Shown piece by piece: positions 52,154 to 61,380 of a stretch of 64,000 nucleotides of DNA; the stretch's first letter is position 1, and every line of letters starts with the position of its first letter. The notes beneath the pieces were generated by a model, which saw only the letters and a program-made list of their open reading frames with translations, searched no databases and was not told where the DNA came from. Made by a program: the position numbers and the translations under genes. The stretch is from Kordiimonadaceae bacterium (GTDB lineage Bacteria; Pseudomonadota; Alphaproteobacteria; Sphingomonadales; Kordiimonadaceae): contig JAEPQB010000002.1 in NCBI GenBank assembly GCA_017640725.1, positions 744,001-808,000 on the forward strand, in the 5' to 3' direction.

Positions 52154-52902
52154 GCGCTGTTGCCGCCATAGAAAACGCCAGCTATTTCGACGCGCTGTCA
52201 GCCGTCGACTATCTGGACGCGCGCTACGCCAGTGCCACACCGCATGAAGTTATTGACGGTGCGCTGAAGTATTTTGGGCGGCGATTTGCTTTGGTTTCCT
52301 CTTTTGGCGCTGAGTCTGCTGTGCTTTTGCATATTGCGTCAGAGGTGTCGAAAGACATCCCTGTATTGTTTCTGGACACGGGTAAACTGTTTGGCGAGAC
52401 CAAACGCTACCGTAACCAGCTGACAGAACAATTGGGCCTGAATGATGTTCGTTCGCTGTCGCCAGATGTGAATGACCTCAACGCAAAAGACCCTAAAGGT
52501 GCCCTGTGGGCGTCAGATACCAACGCTTGCTGCTACATCCGCAAAGTCGTGCCACTGTCACAGGCGCTGCAGGGCTTTGAAGGGTGGGCATCGGGCCGTA
52601 AGCGCTTTCAAGGCGGCGTGCGATCTCTCTTGCCGCATTTCGAAGCATCTGATGGGCGTGTGAAGGTGAACCCACTGGCTTTCTGGACCAAAGATGACGT
52701 TGTGGATTACCGCGAACAACATGGTCTGCCACAACACCCGCTGGTGTCAGAAGGGTTTGCTTCTATTGGCTGCATGCCGTGCACAGATCGTGTGGAAGAT
52801 GGTGAAAGCGAACGTGCAGGCAGGTGGCGCGGACAAAGCAAAACTGAGTGTGGCATTCACTTGACCATGACAGAGAACAACAAGATTCTCTCGTCCAAAT
52901 AA
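52150..52902 (+). CDS. cysH: Adenylyl-sulfate (APS) reductase, CysH type
   Basis: A 250-residue thioredoxin- or glutaredoxin-dependent reductase. The SSFGAESAVLLHIA P-loop-like segment, FLDTGKLF and the C-terminal catalytic ECGIHL are conserved. It has the CC (NACCYIRK) and CxxC (GCMPCTDR) pairs that bind a 4Fe-4S cluster. This makes it an APS rather than a PAPS reductase, so no APS kinase is needed for sulfite production. The start is GTG. Last gene of the operon. Confidence 0.94.
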   Translation: MSAVAAIENASYFDALSAVDYLDARYASATPHEVIDGALKYFGRRFALVSSFGAESAVLLHIASEVSKDIPVLFLDTGKLFGETKRYRNQLTEQLGLNDVRSLSPDVNDLNAKDPKGALWASDTNACCYIRKVVPLSQALQGFEGWASGRKRFQGGVRSLLPHFEASDGRVKVNPLAFWTKDDVVDYREQHGLPQHPLVSEGFASIGCMPCTDRVEDGESERAGRWRGQSKTECGIHLTMTENNKILSSK

Positions 52903-53004
52903 CATGCTACACGTTGCAGCCATGCATCGCTGCATGCCTTATTCACATTATTTTCATAACGGACTTGCTTTGCATGAGCCGCGTTCCCATCTAGGATGAG
53001 CTCG

Positions 53005-53017
53005 TTAGATTTTCTAA
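53005..53017. promoter_or_regulatory. Inverted repeat TTAGATTTTCTAA before LysR gene
   Basis: TTAGA-TTT-TCTAA, 42 nt before the LysR start at 53059. The right half contains CTAAT, the core word reported for the related regulator GcvA. A candidate autoregulatory site. Confidence 0.45.
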
Positions 53018-53058
53018 TGTGATTTTGGGTCAACATCCATACAAGAGGCACCTGCCTT

Positions 53059-53976
53059 ATGAAACGCTCTCTTCTCCCCCTGAATGCCTTGCGGGCGTTT
53101 GACGCCGCGGCCAGGCACATGAGTTTCAAGCACGCAGCTGACGACCTTGCCGTGACGCCTGCTGCAATCAGTCAACAAATTCGGTCGCTGGAAGATTTTC
53201 TTGGCGTAGACCTGTTTCGGCGCACGAACCGGTCGCTGGTGCTGACGGACGCTGCTCAGCTTTCGTTAGGGCCGCTTAAAGAAGGATTCGAAAAACTGGA
53301 AGAGGCCGTTGATATCATCACGGATTCGATCACCTCTAATGTTCTTCGAGTCAGTGTATCGCCTTCGTTTGCCAGCAAATGGCTGGTGCCGCGTATAGCT
53401 GGCTTCTATGAACGTCGGCCCGATGCGATCGTGAAAATTAATGCAACTATGCAGGTTGCCGACTTTCAGGCAGAAGACGTTGATGTCGCGATCCGTTATG
53501 GGCTTGGCAACTATGACGGCCTCGAATCTGAAGAACTACTCCGAGAGACAATCTTTCCGGTTTGCGCGCCCGACATGTTTGATGGGGAGGCCGCCACACC
53601 CTGCGCAGTCCTGAACCATACTCTCATTCACGATGACAGCACTGTTGAGGACGAAAGCGCCCCTAACTGGACCATGTGGCTGAAGGCGGCTGGTGTATCA
53701 CCACCAGAAGGAGTTCCAGCTCTCCATTTCAACACAAACGCTCTCGCGATCGAGGCGGCAGTTGCCGGACGTGGCATTGCGCTGGCGCGTTCCGCCATCG
53801 CAGAGGAAGATATTAAGGCCGGTCGCTTGATCACACCATTTGGTGAAGCGGTGCCCATCGATTTTGCGCACTATATCGTTTATCCGAAAGAGAAAATTAA
53901 GAATGAGCGCGTACAAGACTTTATTGAATGGTTACGCGAAGAAACATCGGGGGGGGCAGCTTCAGAAGAAGCTTAG
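53059..53976 (+). CDS. LysR-family regulator, GcvA-like
   Basis: A 305-residue LysR protein. LPLNALRAFDAAARHMSFKHAADDLAVTPAAISQQIRSLEDFLGVDLFRRTNRSL is the HTH of the GcvA/AmpR-type subgroup, and the effector domain follows (SPSFASKWLVPRIAGF). Its 3' end overlaps the next gene by 49 nt. Because that gene is a solute-binding-like protein, a two-gene unit is likely. The ligand is not evident. Confidence 0.93.
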   Translation: MKRSLLPLNALRAFDAAARHMSFKHAADDLAVTPAAISQQIRSLEDFLGVDLFRRTNRSLVLTDAAQLSLGPLKEGFEKLEEAVDIITDSITSNVLRVSVSPSFASKWLVPRIAGFYERRPDAIVKINATMQVADFQAEDVDVAIRYGLGNYDGLESEELLRETIFPVCAPDMFDGEAATPCAVLNHTLIHDDSTVEDESAPNWTMWLKAAGVSPPEGVPALHFNTNALAIEAAVAGRGIALARSAIAEEDIKAGRLITPFGEAVPIDFAHYIVYPKEKIKNERVQDFIEWLREETSGGAASEEA

Positions 53977-54704
53977 CGCTGATAGCTGCACTTTCTTGTG
54001 CTGCGATGTCGTATCAAGGGCGGGCGCAGGAAAGTTCTGCTGATGAATGCCTGCGTTTGGGAGCGGACGAAAGTCTCGCCAATCTGTTTGCGCTTTTTGA
54101 CCAACCCCTGAAAAGCGTTTATCGGCGTGCAGGTCTGTGTGTTCGGTCAGTATCTTTGTCTTCGAAACGAATTGAGCAAATGTTGGCGGCTGGTACGCTT
54201 GATGGCGACTGGATTCGGGTTGAAGGATATGCCGAACGATTTGGGCAAGACCTGATCGCTCTTCCCGTGCCGCTTTTTCAGCTGGAAGCAGCATTACTTT
54301 CGCTGTCAAATTCCGACTTTGACGGCACACCAGAAGACCTGAATGGCCGGCGCGTTGGTTATCAGGCTGGGTTTCGGTGGGTTGAGGCAAACTTGCCGCT
54401 TTTGGGAGCCATCCCTGTCGAAATTCCCTCTGCAATGCCGGTTCGCGATTTGCTGGAACGCAACAGGTTTGAGGTTTTCGCCACTGATGGCGTCAGGGCT
54501 CGTTTCATTCGATTCAGTTTTGCGGACAACCCTGACAGTTTAAGAATGCACACATGGAAGCACATTTCTTTTTACCACATGCTGCATTCACGCCATGCCG
54601 ATAAGGTTGATGCCCTCAAGCAGGCGTTCTTAGTCGCCATGGAAGATGGCACGTTTAATCCAATATTTAGCCTGCCCGGCATTGTCCGCACAGGCCAAAA
54701 ATAG
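53928..54704 (+). CDS. Solute-binding-like secreted protein overlapping the LysR gene
   Basis: A 258-residue protein with a signal peptide (ending about GRAQ) and features of family-3 periplasmic binding proteins, such as DLNGRRVGYQAGFRWVEANLPLLGAIPVEIPSAMPVRDLLERNRFEVFATDG. There are no transport genes nearby, so it is probably not part of a classical ABC uptake system. ATG 53928 lies 49 nt inside the LysR gene in another frame, so translation of the two is linked. Substrate unknown. Confidence 0.8.
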   Translation: MVTRRNIGGGSFRRSLALIAALSCAAMSYQGRAQESSADECLRLGADESLANLFALFDQPLKSVYRRAGLCVRSVSLSSKRIEQMLAAGTLDGDWIRVEGYAERFGQDLIALPVPLFQLEAALLSLSNSDFDGTPEDLNGRRVGYQAGFRWVEANLPLLGAIPVEIPSAMPVRDLLERNRFEVFATDGVRARFIRFSFADNPDSLRMHTWKHISFYHMLHSRHADKVDALKQAFLVAMEDGTFNPIFSLPGIVRTGQK

Positions 54705-54720
54705 GACCCAAACCTAAAAG

Positions 54721-57324
54721 CTATTCTTCCACCGCATGCGAATGCGCTTCTGCGTCTTCGTCTGCGCGGGACCGGTCAAAGGCCGTTGAGAAAAACAGAG
54801 CATTCAAGAACAGCTTTTCCGCACCAACATAAGTTGCCCTGAAGTTTGGATTGTCAGCGAACAATACAACGGAGCCACGGCCTTTGCGCTCCGCCGTCAT
54901 CATGGGGGTTCCTTTGATTTCATTGATCCGCTTTGGTGACGCGTAACCGGCAAGAAGTGGCTGATCGGTATAAACCGCAACTTGCCCATAAGGATCGTGA
55001 GGAACCGGCAGTATGATGCTGGTGTTACGGTTGGTTGTCACATTGCGACGCACGTAGCCAAAACCAAGAGGATGCGTGATGTCGAGGTCACTTTCGAACA
55101 GGGCACCGCCAATTACATGCTCGGCGTCCTTTTGGCCTTTGTCAGAATAGGACAAGCGCTGCGGTGCAGTCTTTTCGGCGTCCTCTTTCTTTTTCTTTTC
55201 AACAAACAGGTTTTCAGTGGCCCAACGTGCGCCGTGACGATGAGCGATGAACGTGCCGCCTTCACGCACCCAAGCTTCCACTTTTTCCGTCATTGATTTG
55301 CTGAGGCGAGAGCCACTGCCTCCAACCAATACCATGTGGGTGTAACGGTCCAGATCAATACGACCAAGCCGCTCTTTGCGCACAAGGGTAACTGGGATGT
55401 TCATTCTATGGTCCAGCTGGTGCCAGACCTCCCCAGCGTCATAGGAAGTAAGCCCCGGCCCGGTGACCAGCAAGACGCTGGGGGCTTCAAGGTCAGAAAC
55501 ACTGTTGCGCCCGCCAAGGTCTGCGCCAGCGTCAAGCGTGTGCCCGGATATTACAGCATGTATGGTCAAACCGTCGCGCTCAGCAAACCTGACCATCATG
55601 GCGTGTATGTCCGCTTGCGACACAGTCTGATGCTCTTTCTGCACAATGATCGCACCGCGATCAAACCCCACGACGCCGCGGGTGGTTTGTACTCTGATCG
55701 GCTCTTTAGATACGCGCGCCATCACGCCGGACTGCAGCAGTTCATTCACTGCCCGAGGTGCATAATAATCCGACCAACGGAACACGTAGGCATATGTGCT
55801 TTCATCCGGCGCAGGGCCTGCCGCGAAGTTTGCCACAGCCTGAGCACCCAAGCGGTTGGACGGATTGCTGGTCACGGCATCAAACTCAAGGCCGTAAGCG
55901 AGTGGCAGCGTCCAGCCTGAAACATCATAAAAGACCTTGTCAGGGAATTCTGTGATCTGGTTAAACATGGCCTTTGCCATCCGGTACTGAGCCTGGTCCA
56001 GGCTTACGATGAAGCTTTCTTCGCCGTAGCTTTTACCGTCGACACGCACGGTCCCAGATACACGGTGCACCTCTACCCGGTGACGGGCAAGCAGATCGAG
56101 GAACATGTTCAGCCGGGTTGGGTCTTCAGGCGCCCTGAAGACATAGGCTTTTACACGGTCAGCGCGCGCCAATTCATTTGCTTCCGCATAAAAGTCCCGC
56201 TGGAAGGCGTGTAGTTTTTCGCGCATCGCGGCGGCACCTTCGATCGTCGTCAAGCTCGTGCGGAAATGCGTTCGGATGTTTTCAGCCATGGTTTTTAGGC
56301 CCTGATCGCTCTCGCGGGCGATGCCCATCTGGGCACCTGCCTCAAAAAGAATACCGAGCGAGCCATTGATCTGCGGGTAGGTCGAGCCTTTGCCAACATA
56401 AAAATTGTCGAAGCCTTCTTCGGAGAAATAGAGCTTGCCGTCACCGTCCATAAAAGCCTGATGGTATCCCGCAATCTCAACCAACAGTTCGCGGGCTCGA
56501 CTTGGGACTAGCGGGTATTTGCGTGTCGGCACACCAGGGTGGAAATAATAGGTGCTGTTTGGCCCCATCTCATGCATATCGGCAGACACCTGCGGGCGCC
56601 ATTCATGCCATTTTGCCAGCCATGCACGGCTTTCTGGCTGCGTTTGCAGCAACCACTGTCGATTGAGGTCAAACCAATAATGGTTGGTGCGCCCGCCGGG
56701 CCAGATTTGGTTGTGGATTTCGTGGGCTGGGTCAGTTGCCCGCACATCGGACCCATATTGGGTGACCCAGCTGGCACGGCGCGCATGACCATCGGGGTTA
56801 AAGACAGCCGTGATCAGAATGACACTGTTTTGCAGTTGATTGAGCGTCGCCTCATCCTGTGCGGCGGCAAGGTGATACAGTGTGGGTATCGCAGAATCCA
56901 TGCCGCTCGCTTCCGCGCCGTGCACACCGTAGTTCACCCATGTCACAACCGGCAGGTCATCTGATGCTTGCGACGCGCGCTCCGGGTCGGTGCGCAAAAC
57001 ATGTTGGAATTTGATCTCATCAATCCGCGCCAAATTTTCTGGAGAACTCACTGTGACAAACAGGATTGGACGGTTTTCGTGACTGTAGCCAATAGTCTCA
57101 ACAGTCATACGAGGGCTATTGCCCGCCAATTGGCGAATATACGAGACCAGCAAGTCATGCCTGAGCGGCTGGTCGCCGATATCATGACCAAATACTTCGG
57201 CAGGTTTCAAAACCGTTTGGTCATAACTGACCCCGGGCACCAGATAGTAGTCTAGTGGCTCCGCCATCGCAGGCGTTGCTGCGAGTGCCACGACCAACAC
57301 AAAATTTCTGACCAAATTCAACAT
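54721..57324 (-). CDS. M14-family zinc carboxypeptidase, secreted, large
   Basis: An 867-residue protein. A signal peptide ends near PAMA (about residue 21). The zinc motif H-x-x-E is HGAE (135-138), with the later His in ADMHEMG (His251) and the substrate-binding DLNRQW at 219-224. About 550 more residues follow, including a glutamine-amidotransferase-like segment in YTHMVLVGGSGSRLS, common in this subgroup. It should remove C-terminal residues from peptides in the periplasm. ATG 57324 follows AAGGGACAAG. The 14-bp palindrome lies about 105 bp upstream. Confidence 0.93.
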   Translation of the reverse strand: MLNLVRNFVLVVALAATPAMAEPLDYYLVPGVSYDQTVLKPAEVFGHDIGDQPLRHDLLVSYIRQLAGNSPRMTVETIGYSHENRPILFVTVSSPENLARIDEIKFQHVLRTDPERASQASDDLPVVTWVNYGVHGAEASGMDSAIPTLYHLAAAQDEATLNQLQNSVILITAVFNPDGHARRASWVTQYGSDVRATDPAHEIHNQIWPGGRTNHYWFDLNRQWLLQTQPESRAWLAKWHEWRPQVSADMHEMGPNSTYYFHPGVPTRKYPLVPSRARELLVEIAGYHQAFMDGDGKLYFSEEGFDNFYVGKGSTYPQINGSLGILFEAGAQMGIARESDQGLKTMAENIRTHFRTSLTTIEGAAAMREKLHAFQRDFYAEANELARADRVKAYVFRAPEDPTRLNMFLDLLARHRVEVHRVSGTVRVDGKSYGEESFIVSLDQAQYRMAKAMFNQITEFPDKVFYDVSGWTLPLAYGLEFDAVTSNPSNRLGAQAVANFAAGPAPDESTYAYVFRWSDYYAPRAVNELLQSGVMARVSKEPIRVQTTRGVVGFDRGAIIVQKEHQTVSQADIHAMMVRFAERDGLTIHAVISGHTLDAGADLGGRNSVSDLEAPSVLLVTGPGLTSYDAGEVWHQLDHRMNIPVTLVRKERLGRIDLDRYTHMVLVGGSGSRLSKSMTEKVEAWVREGGTFIAHRHGARWATENLFVEKKKKEDAEKTAPQRLSYSDKGQKDAEHVIGGALFESDLDITHPLGFGYVRRNVTTNRNTSIILPVPHDPYGQVAVYTDQPLLAGYASPKRINEIKGTPMMTAERKGRGSVVLFADNPNFRATYVGAEKLFLNALFFSTAFDRSRADEDAEAHSHAVEE

Positions 57325-57427
57325 GACTTGTCCCTTCCCGAGCGAGGCAGGTACTCTCCCCTGGCACCTGTTCTTTGGGTGGGAGACTAGCGGCTGTATT
57401 GGTCGTGCACAAGTCGCCATAAAAGGC

Positions 57428-57443
57428 TTCAACTATAGTTGAA
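57428..57443. promoter_or_regulatory. 16-bp palindrome TTCAACTATAGTTGAA upstream of M14 gene
   Basis: A perfect palindrome whose 14-bp core (57429-57442) is identical to 6684-6697. Its near edge is 104 bp before the ATG at 57324. It also sits just after the stop of threonine synthase (57454). Confidence 0.6.
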
Positions 57444-57453
57444 ACGAAAGCAA

Positions 57454-58680
57454 TTATGTCTTCAGGGCATCGAAATCTATTGGCTCATCTTTATTCAGGC
57501 GGCCCGCAGTGTCTGGCATATCATATTTCAAACCATTGCCACTGTTGATCAACAACACGCGGTCCGTTGGCGCAATCCAGCCTTCTTCCGCGCCTTTTTT
57601 TAATGCGACAAACGACGCTGCCGCTTCCGGACAAACCATATAGCCTTCCAGGGCACCAACGGTTGCTTGCGCTTCGAAAATGTCGGCCTCGTCAATGGCG
57701 ACTCCCATGCCGCCCGAGGCCCTCAGCGCGTCAAGTACCAAAAAGTCACCAACTGCTTGTGGCACACGGATGCCAGCGGCTTTGGTGTGTGCGTTGTCCC
57801 AGCGCGCGGCGAAACGCTCGCCTTTGTCGAATGCTTTCACAAGCGGCGCACAACCTGACGCCTGAACAGCCACCATCTTCGGGCGTTTGGGGCCTATCCA
57901 GCCCAAAGCTTCCATTTCTTCAAAAGCTTTCCACATGGCAATGAGTGCCGTCCCACCGCCTGTCGGGAACATCACCACGTCTGGCAGTTCCCAACCAAGC
58001 TGGGCCGCGAACTCAAACGCCATGGTTTTTTTACCTTCAAGCCGGTACGGCTCTTTGAGGGTCGACACATTGAACCAACCCATTTTTTCGATACCGTCAC
58101 CCACGATGTGACCGCAGTCATCAATGTAGCCATTGACGCGCCAAATTTTGGCACCGAGCAAGGCAGCTTCCTGCACATTAATCGGCGGTGTATCGTCCGG
58201 ACAAAAGATAAATGTTTCAATACCCGCGGGTGCTGCGTAAGCCGCAAGGGCCGCGCCCGCATTGCCGTTGGTGGGCATGGCAATGCGTGTGATGCCAAGT
58301 TCTTTTGCCATAGAAACGGCAAGGCCAAGACCGCGCGCCTTGAAACTTGAGGTCGGCAATCTGCCCTCGTCTTTCACGATGAGTTCGCCGCCATGACCAA
58401 AATGCTGCGCGGCCCGTGGCAGTGTCGTGAGCGGCGTTTCAATCTCACCCAAGCTCACAATATTCTCTTCGTTTTGGACAGGCAGCAGTTCCCGCCATTT
58501 CCAAAAACCTCCAGGTCGAGCCCAGACTTCTTCTTTGCTGACAGATGCCTTCACGGCATCCAGGTCATAGCGCGCCAAAAGCGGGCGGCCTGCTTCGGAC
58601 AAATTGTGGATCTGGCCTGCAGCATAATCCGCTTTACCGGTCAGGCTGCATTCAAAATGCGTAATATATGACTTGGGCAC
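57454..58680 (-). CDS. thrC: Threonine synthase
   Basis: A 408-residue PLP enzyme converting O-phosphohomoserine to threonine. PLP lysine in TSSFKARG, phosphate-loop in PTNGNAGAALAAYA and FPTGGGTALIAMWKAF are visible. It is the shorter, plant-like (class I-related) form. The start is GTG 58680, with AGAGGAAACC upstream. It stands alone: other threonine genes are not in this window. Confidence 0.94.
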   Translation of the reverse strand: MPKSYITHFECSLTGKADYAAGQIHNLSEAGRPLLARYDLDAVKASVSKEEVWARPGGFWKWRELLPVQNEENIVSLGEIETPLTTLPRAAQHFGHGGELIVKDEGRLPTSSFKARGLGLAVSMAKELGITRIAMPTNGNAGAALAAYAAPAGIETFIFCPDDTPPINVQEAALLGAKIWRVNGYIDDCGHIVGDGIEKMGWFNVSTLKEPYRLEGKKTMAFEFAAQLGWELPDVVMFPTGGGTALIAMWKAFEEMEALGWIGPKRPKMVAVQASGCAPLVKAFDKGERFAARWDNAHTKAAGIRVPQAVGDFLVLDALRASGGMGVAIDEADIFEAQATVGALEGYMVCPEAAASFVALKKGAEEGWIAPTDRVLLINSGNGLKYDMPDTAGRLNKDEPIDFDALKT

Positions 58681-58764
58681 GGTTTCCTCTTTCTGGACAG
58701 GTCCAGCCGTTCTAACATCCTCAACAACTGGTTATTCCACGAACGGGCGCCTCGCAAGTTTTCT

Positions 58765-59094
58765 ATGCCAAGAATTCGAAGCAAACTGCAAACCTGGCCG
58801 GAATCGGTCACAAAGAATGAGCCAAAAAACTGTGGTTTGTGTGGCCGCCCGTTTGGCAAACATGTTGAAAAACATCACCTTGTGCCCAAGTCGCAGGGAG
58901 GCACCCAAACAATTCCACTCCATCCGATTTGCCACCGCAAGATTCACGCCCTATTTAACGAAAAGGAACTGGCGCGACGCTTAAATTCCGTTGAAGCATT
59001 GCTGGCGAACGAAGACATTCAACGCTTCGTAAAGTGGGTTGCCCGAAAGCACCCAGACTTTTACCGCCGCACTTCAAGGAAACAGGTTCGATAG
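58765..59094 (+). CDS. Small HNH endonuclease-domain protein
   Basis: A 109-residue protein with C23-x2-C26, H37-H38 in EKHHLVPKSQGG and HPICHRKIH (His53, Cys56, His57, His61), the full HNH/zinc layout. It lacks any additional specificity domain, as do many small HNH proteins annotated near ordinary metabolic genes. Whether it cuts DNA is unknown. The ribosome site is weak. Confidence 0.82.
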   Translation: MPRIRSKLQTWPESVTKNEPKNCGLCGRPFGKHVEKHHLVPKSQGGTQTIPLHPICHRKIHALFNEKELARRLNSVEALLANEDIQRFVKWVARKHPDFYRRTSRKQVR

Positions 59095-59123
59095 CGCCAG
59101 CAACGGTTTGGGTGGACTAGAGC

Positions 59124-60047
59124 ATGCTGGAACAAGCTCCCATTTCTTTCGAGAAATGGAGACAATGCGGAAAATACTTTGAATGGGGTGATCATCACGT
59201 CTTCTACCAACGCGGTGGAAATGGTGAACCGCTTTTGATGATTCATGGCTTTCCAACCGCGTCATGGGATTGGTGTTGGATTTCCAGAAATTTCGTGAAC
59301 CGCTTCCACATGTTGCTACCAGACCTGCTGGACTATGGCCTTTCGCTCAATGCCAGTAAAAAGCCCTGTTCCGTGCAGCTTCAGGCAGACATGATTGAGG
59401 CATTGATGGCTCATCGCAATATGCCGGACGCCCACATTTTGGCCCACGATCTGGGCGACACGGTCGCGCAGGAATTGCTGGCACGGCACAATGAAAGCTC
59501 ACTTTCCTTCCGGATCAAAAGTGTCATTTTCCTGAACGGTGGCATCATTCCGGATCTGCACAGACCGCGCGCAGCCCAAACGCTGCTCGCAGGGCCGCTC
59601 GGTCCCCTGTTTGCTCGTATCGCACCGAAGAAAAAGATGTTGGCGGGCCTTGCAGAAGTGTTCGGGCCGAACACCAAACCAGAAGGCAAGATGCTCGACG
59701 AGCTGTGGCCTGTCGTTGTTGGTGCTAATGGTCGCGGTGCTATGGCGCGCCGTATTCGTTACATGGCTGAACGCCGCGAACATGCCGACAGGTGGGTCGG
59801 GGCAGTGCGCGATGCCAAAGTACCAATGATGATGATTAATGGTATCGAAGACCCGGTTTCTGGTGGCCACGCCGCCGACGGATTTTCGAAACTGGTCCCC
59901 AAAGCAAAGCTCGCCCGCTTGCCCGGTATCGGCCATTTCCCTCAAATCGAGGACCCGGCTGCAGTGTCCGAACTCGTGCTTAAGTTCCATGATTGCATTG
60001 TGGAAAAACAGGCCAAGGGCAACGCGGAAGAATTTGCGGGCGTCTAG
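59124..60047 (+). CDS. Alpha/beta hydrolase (haloalkane dehalogenase / epoxide hydrolase-like)
   Basis: A 307-residue protein. LLMIHGFPTASWDWCWI is the HGxP oxyanion motif. The nucleophile elbow is HDLGDTV, with Asp in the nucleophile position, as in haloalkane dehalogenases and epoxide hydrolases. The acid is in GIEDPVSGG and the base in LPGIGHFPQIEDP. Cytosolic; substrate unknown. Confidence 0.9.
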   Translation: MLEQAPISFEKWRQCGKYFEWGDHHVFYQRGGNGEPLLMIHGFPTASWDWCWISRNFVNRFHMLLPDLLDYGLSLNASKKPCSVQLQADMIEALMAHRNMPDAHILAHDLGDTVAQELLARHNESSLSFRIKSVIFLNGGIIPDLHRPRAAQTLLAGPLGPLFARIAPKKKMLAGLAEVFGPNTKPEGKMLDELWPVVVGANGRGAMARRIRYMAERREHADRWVGAVRDAKVPMMMINGIEDPVSGGHAADGFSKLVPKAKLARLPGIGHFPQIEDPAAVSELVLKFHDCIVEKQAKGNAEEFAGV

Positions 60048-60135
60048 TCCTCGTCATTGAAACAAAGCTTTCGCTTTCCAGCACACCTTGATTGGGATAA
60101 TGCTTGCCGTCACTAGATTGACGCGCGAGGCCCTC

Positions 60136-61371
60136 ATGGCAGCAGATAAAGCATATGCAACTTCCGACCGACCAACCCGATTGGTTGCTGTACTTGCCTG
60201 CGCCGTTATTATCAGCGGGACGGTGCTTGGTCTTTCGGGCATGGACCTTGTTCTGCCTGCCGTGCCATCGCTGCCGGATGTATTTGGCACCAGCGTCGCC
60301 ACGGCGCAGTTGGTGCTTGCACTTTATGTGGCAGGCAGCGCACTTGGCCTGCTCGCCTTCGGCAGTTTGGCAGCTCATATCGGTCGGCGTAGATTATTCA
60401 TCCTGTCGCTTATATTATTTGCTGTCTCATCCGCAGTTTCTGCGCTGTCCACGTCGATTGAAGTCCTGAACATTACGCGCTTCCTGCAGGGTGCTGCGGC
60501 GAGTGGGCCTGCAGTGCTTGCGCCGGGTTTGATCCGCAATCTGTTTTCCGAACTGGGCGCCATCCGGGCCATAGCCGCAATGGGCAGTATCGAGTCGCTC
60601 ACGCCCGGCCTTGCACCCATTTTGGGCGCATGGCTTTTTAGCGCCTATGGCTGGGAAGCATCCTTCACGGTAACTGCCGCCCTGACGGGCATACTGGTCT
60701 TAATCATTTTGATGCGACCAAGCCTGCTGCCCAGCATTGGCACCAAACAAGCTGGTAGCGGCGGCAGCTACGGGCGACTGCTTAAAAACCCAACTTACCT
60801 GCGCTATTCGCTTGGGCACGCCCTAACCTTGGGAGGGTTGCTAACGTTCGTTTTCTCTGCGCCAGCGGTAATCGTGCAAACCATGGACGGCACCATCGAT
60901 GATTTCATCATCATGCAAGTTGTGGGCGTAACCACCTTTATCATTTCAGCAAACGTTGCAGGTCACCTGGTAGCGCGCTTTGGTGTTGAGCGGGTGATCA
61001 TGACGGGCGCTATCATTTCTGTTGCAGGCACGATAGCTCTGCTGATCTATTCTCTTGTTGGCCAAAACGACCCAACACATTTGAAGTATCTTTTCTGGCT
61101 ATTGAATGTGGGGCTGGGCGTGCGAGGTGGGCCTGGGTTTGTGCGCGCCTTGTCTGCTGCTGATGGCGACGATGACCGGGCTTCTGCTCTTCTGATATTC
61201 TTTGTCACCATGATCGCGTCTGGCTGTACCGCTCTTGTGGCACCCTTCATCACTGTTGGTCTTTGGACACTCACGCTCGCCGTGTTTTTCATTGTGTTGC
61301 CATCTTTCCTGCTGATGATATTCATTGCACCATATGAGCCGCCTGCCGAAGAACCGCCGGTAGAGAATTAG
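60136..61371 (+). CDS. MFS transporter, Bcr/CflA drug-efflux type
   Basis: A 411-residue 12-TM transporter. SGMDLVLPAVPSLPDVFGTS at the start, ALGLLAFGSLAAHIGRRRLFI (motif A) and RFLQGAAASGPAVLAPGLIRNLF (motif C region) point to the Bcr/CflA branch. Typically exports small drugs or amino-acid derivatives. GCGAGG precedes ATG 60136; ATG/GTG frames further upstream lack support. The transaminase gene starts 9 nt after its stop, so the two are co-transcribed. Confidence 0.92.
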   Translation: MAADKAYATSDRPTRLVAVLACAVIISGTVLGLSGMDLVLPAVPSLPDVFGTSVATAQLVLALYVAGSALGLLAFGSLAAHIGRRRLFILSLILFAVSSAVSALSTSIEVLNITRFLQGAAASGPAVLAPGLIRNLFSELGAIRAIAAMGSIESLTPGLAPILGAWLFSAYGWEASFTVTAALTGILVLIILMRPSLLPSIGTKQAGSGGSYGRLLKNPTYLRYSLGHALTLGGLLTFVFSAPAVIVQTMDGTIDDFIIMQVVGVTTFIISANVAGHLVARFGVERVIMTGAIISVAGTIALLIYSLVGQNDPTHLKYLFWLLNVGLGVRGGPGFVRALSAADGDDDRASALLIFFVTMIASGCTALVAPFITVGLWTLTLAVFFIVLPSFLLMIFIAPYEPPAEEPPVEN

Positions 61372-61380
61372 AGGAAAACC

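Noticed and set aside
52915-52945. TGCAGC...GCTGCA hairpin after cysH considered as an intrinsic terminator
   Set aside because: A 6-bp stem with an 8-nt loop and no T-run directly after it; too weak to list.
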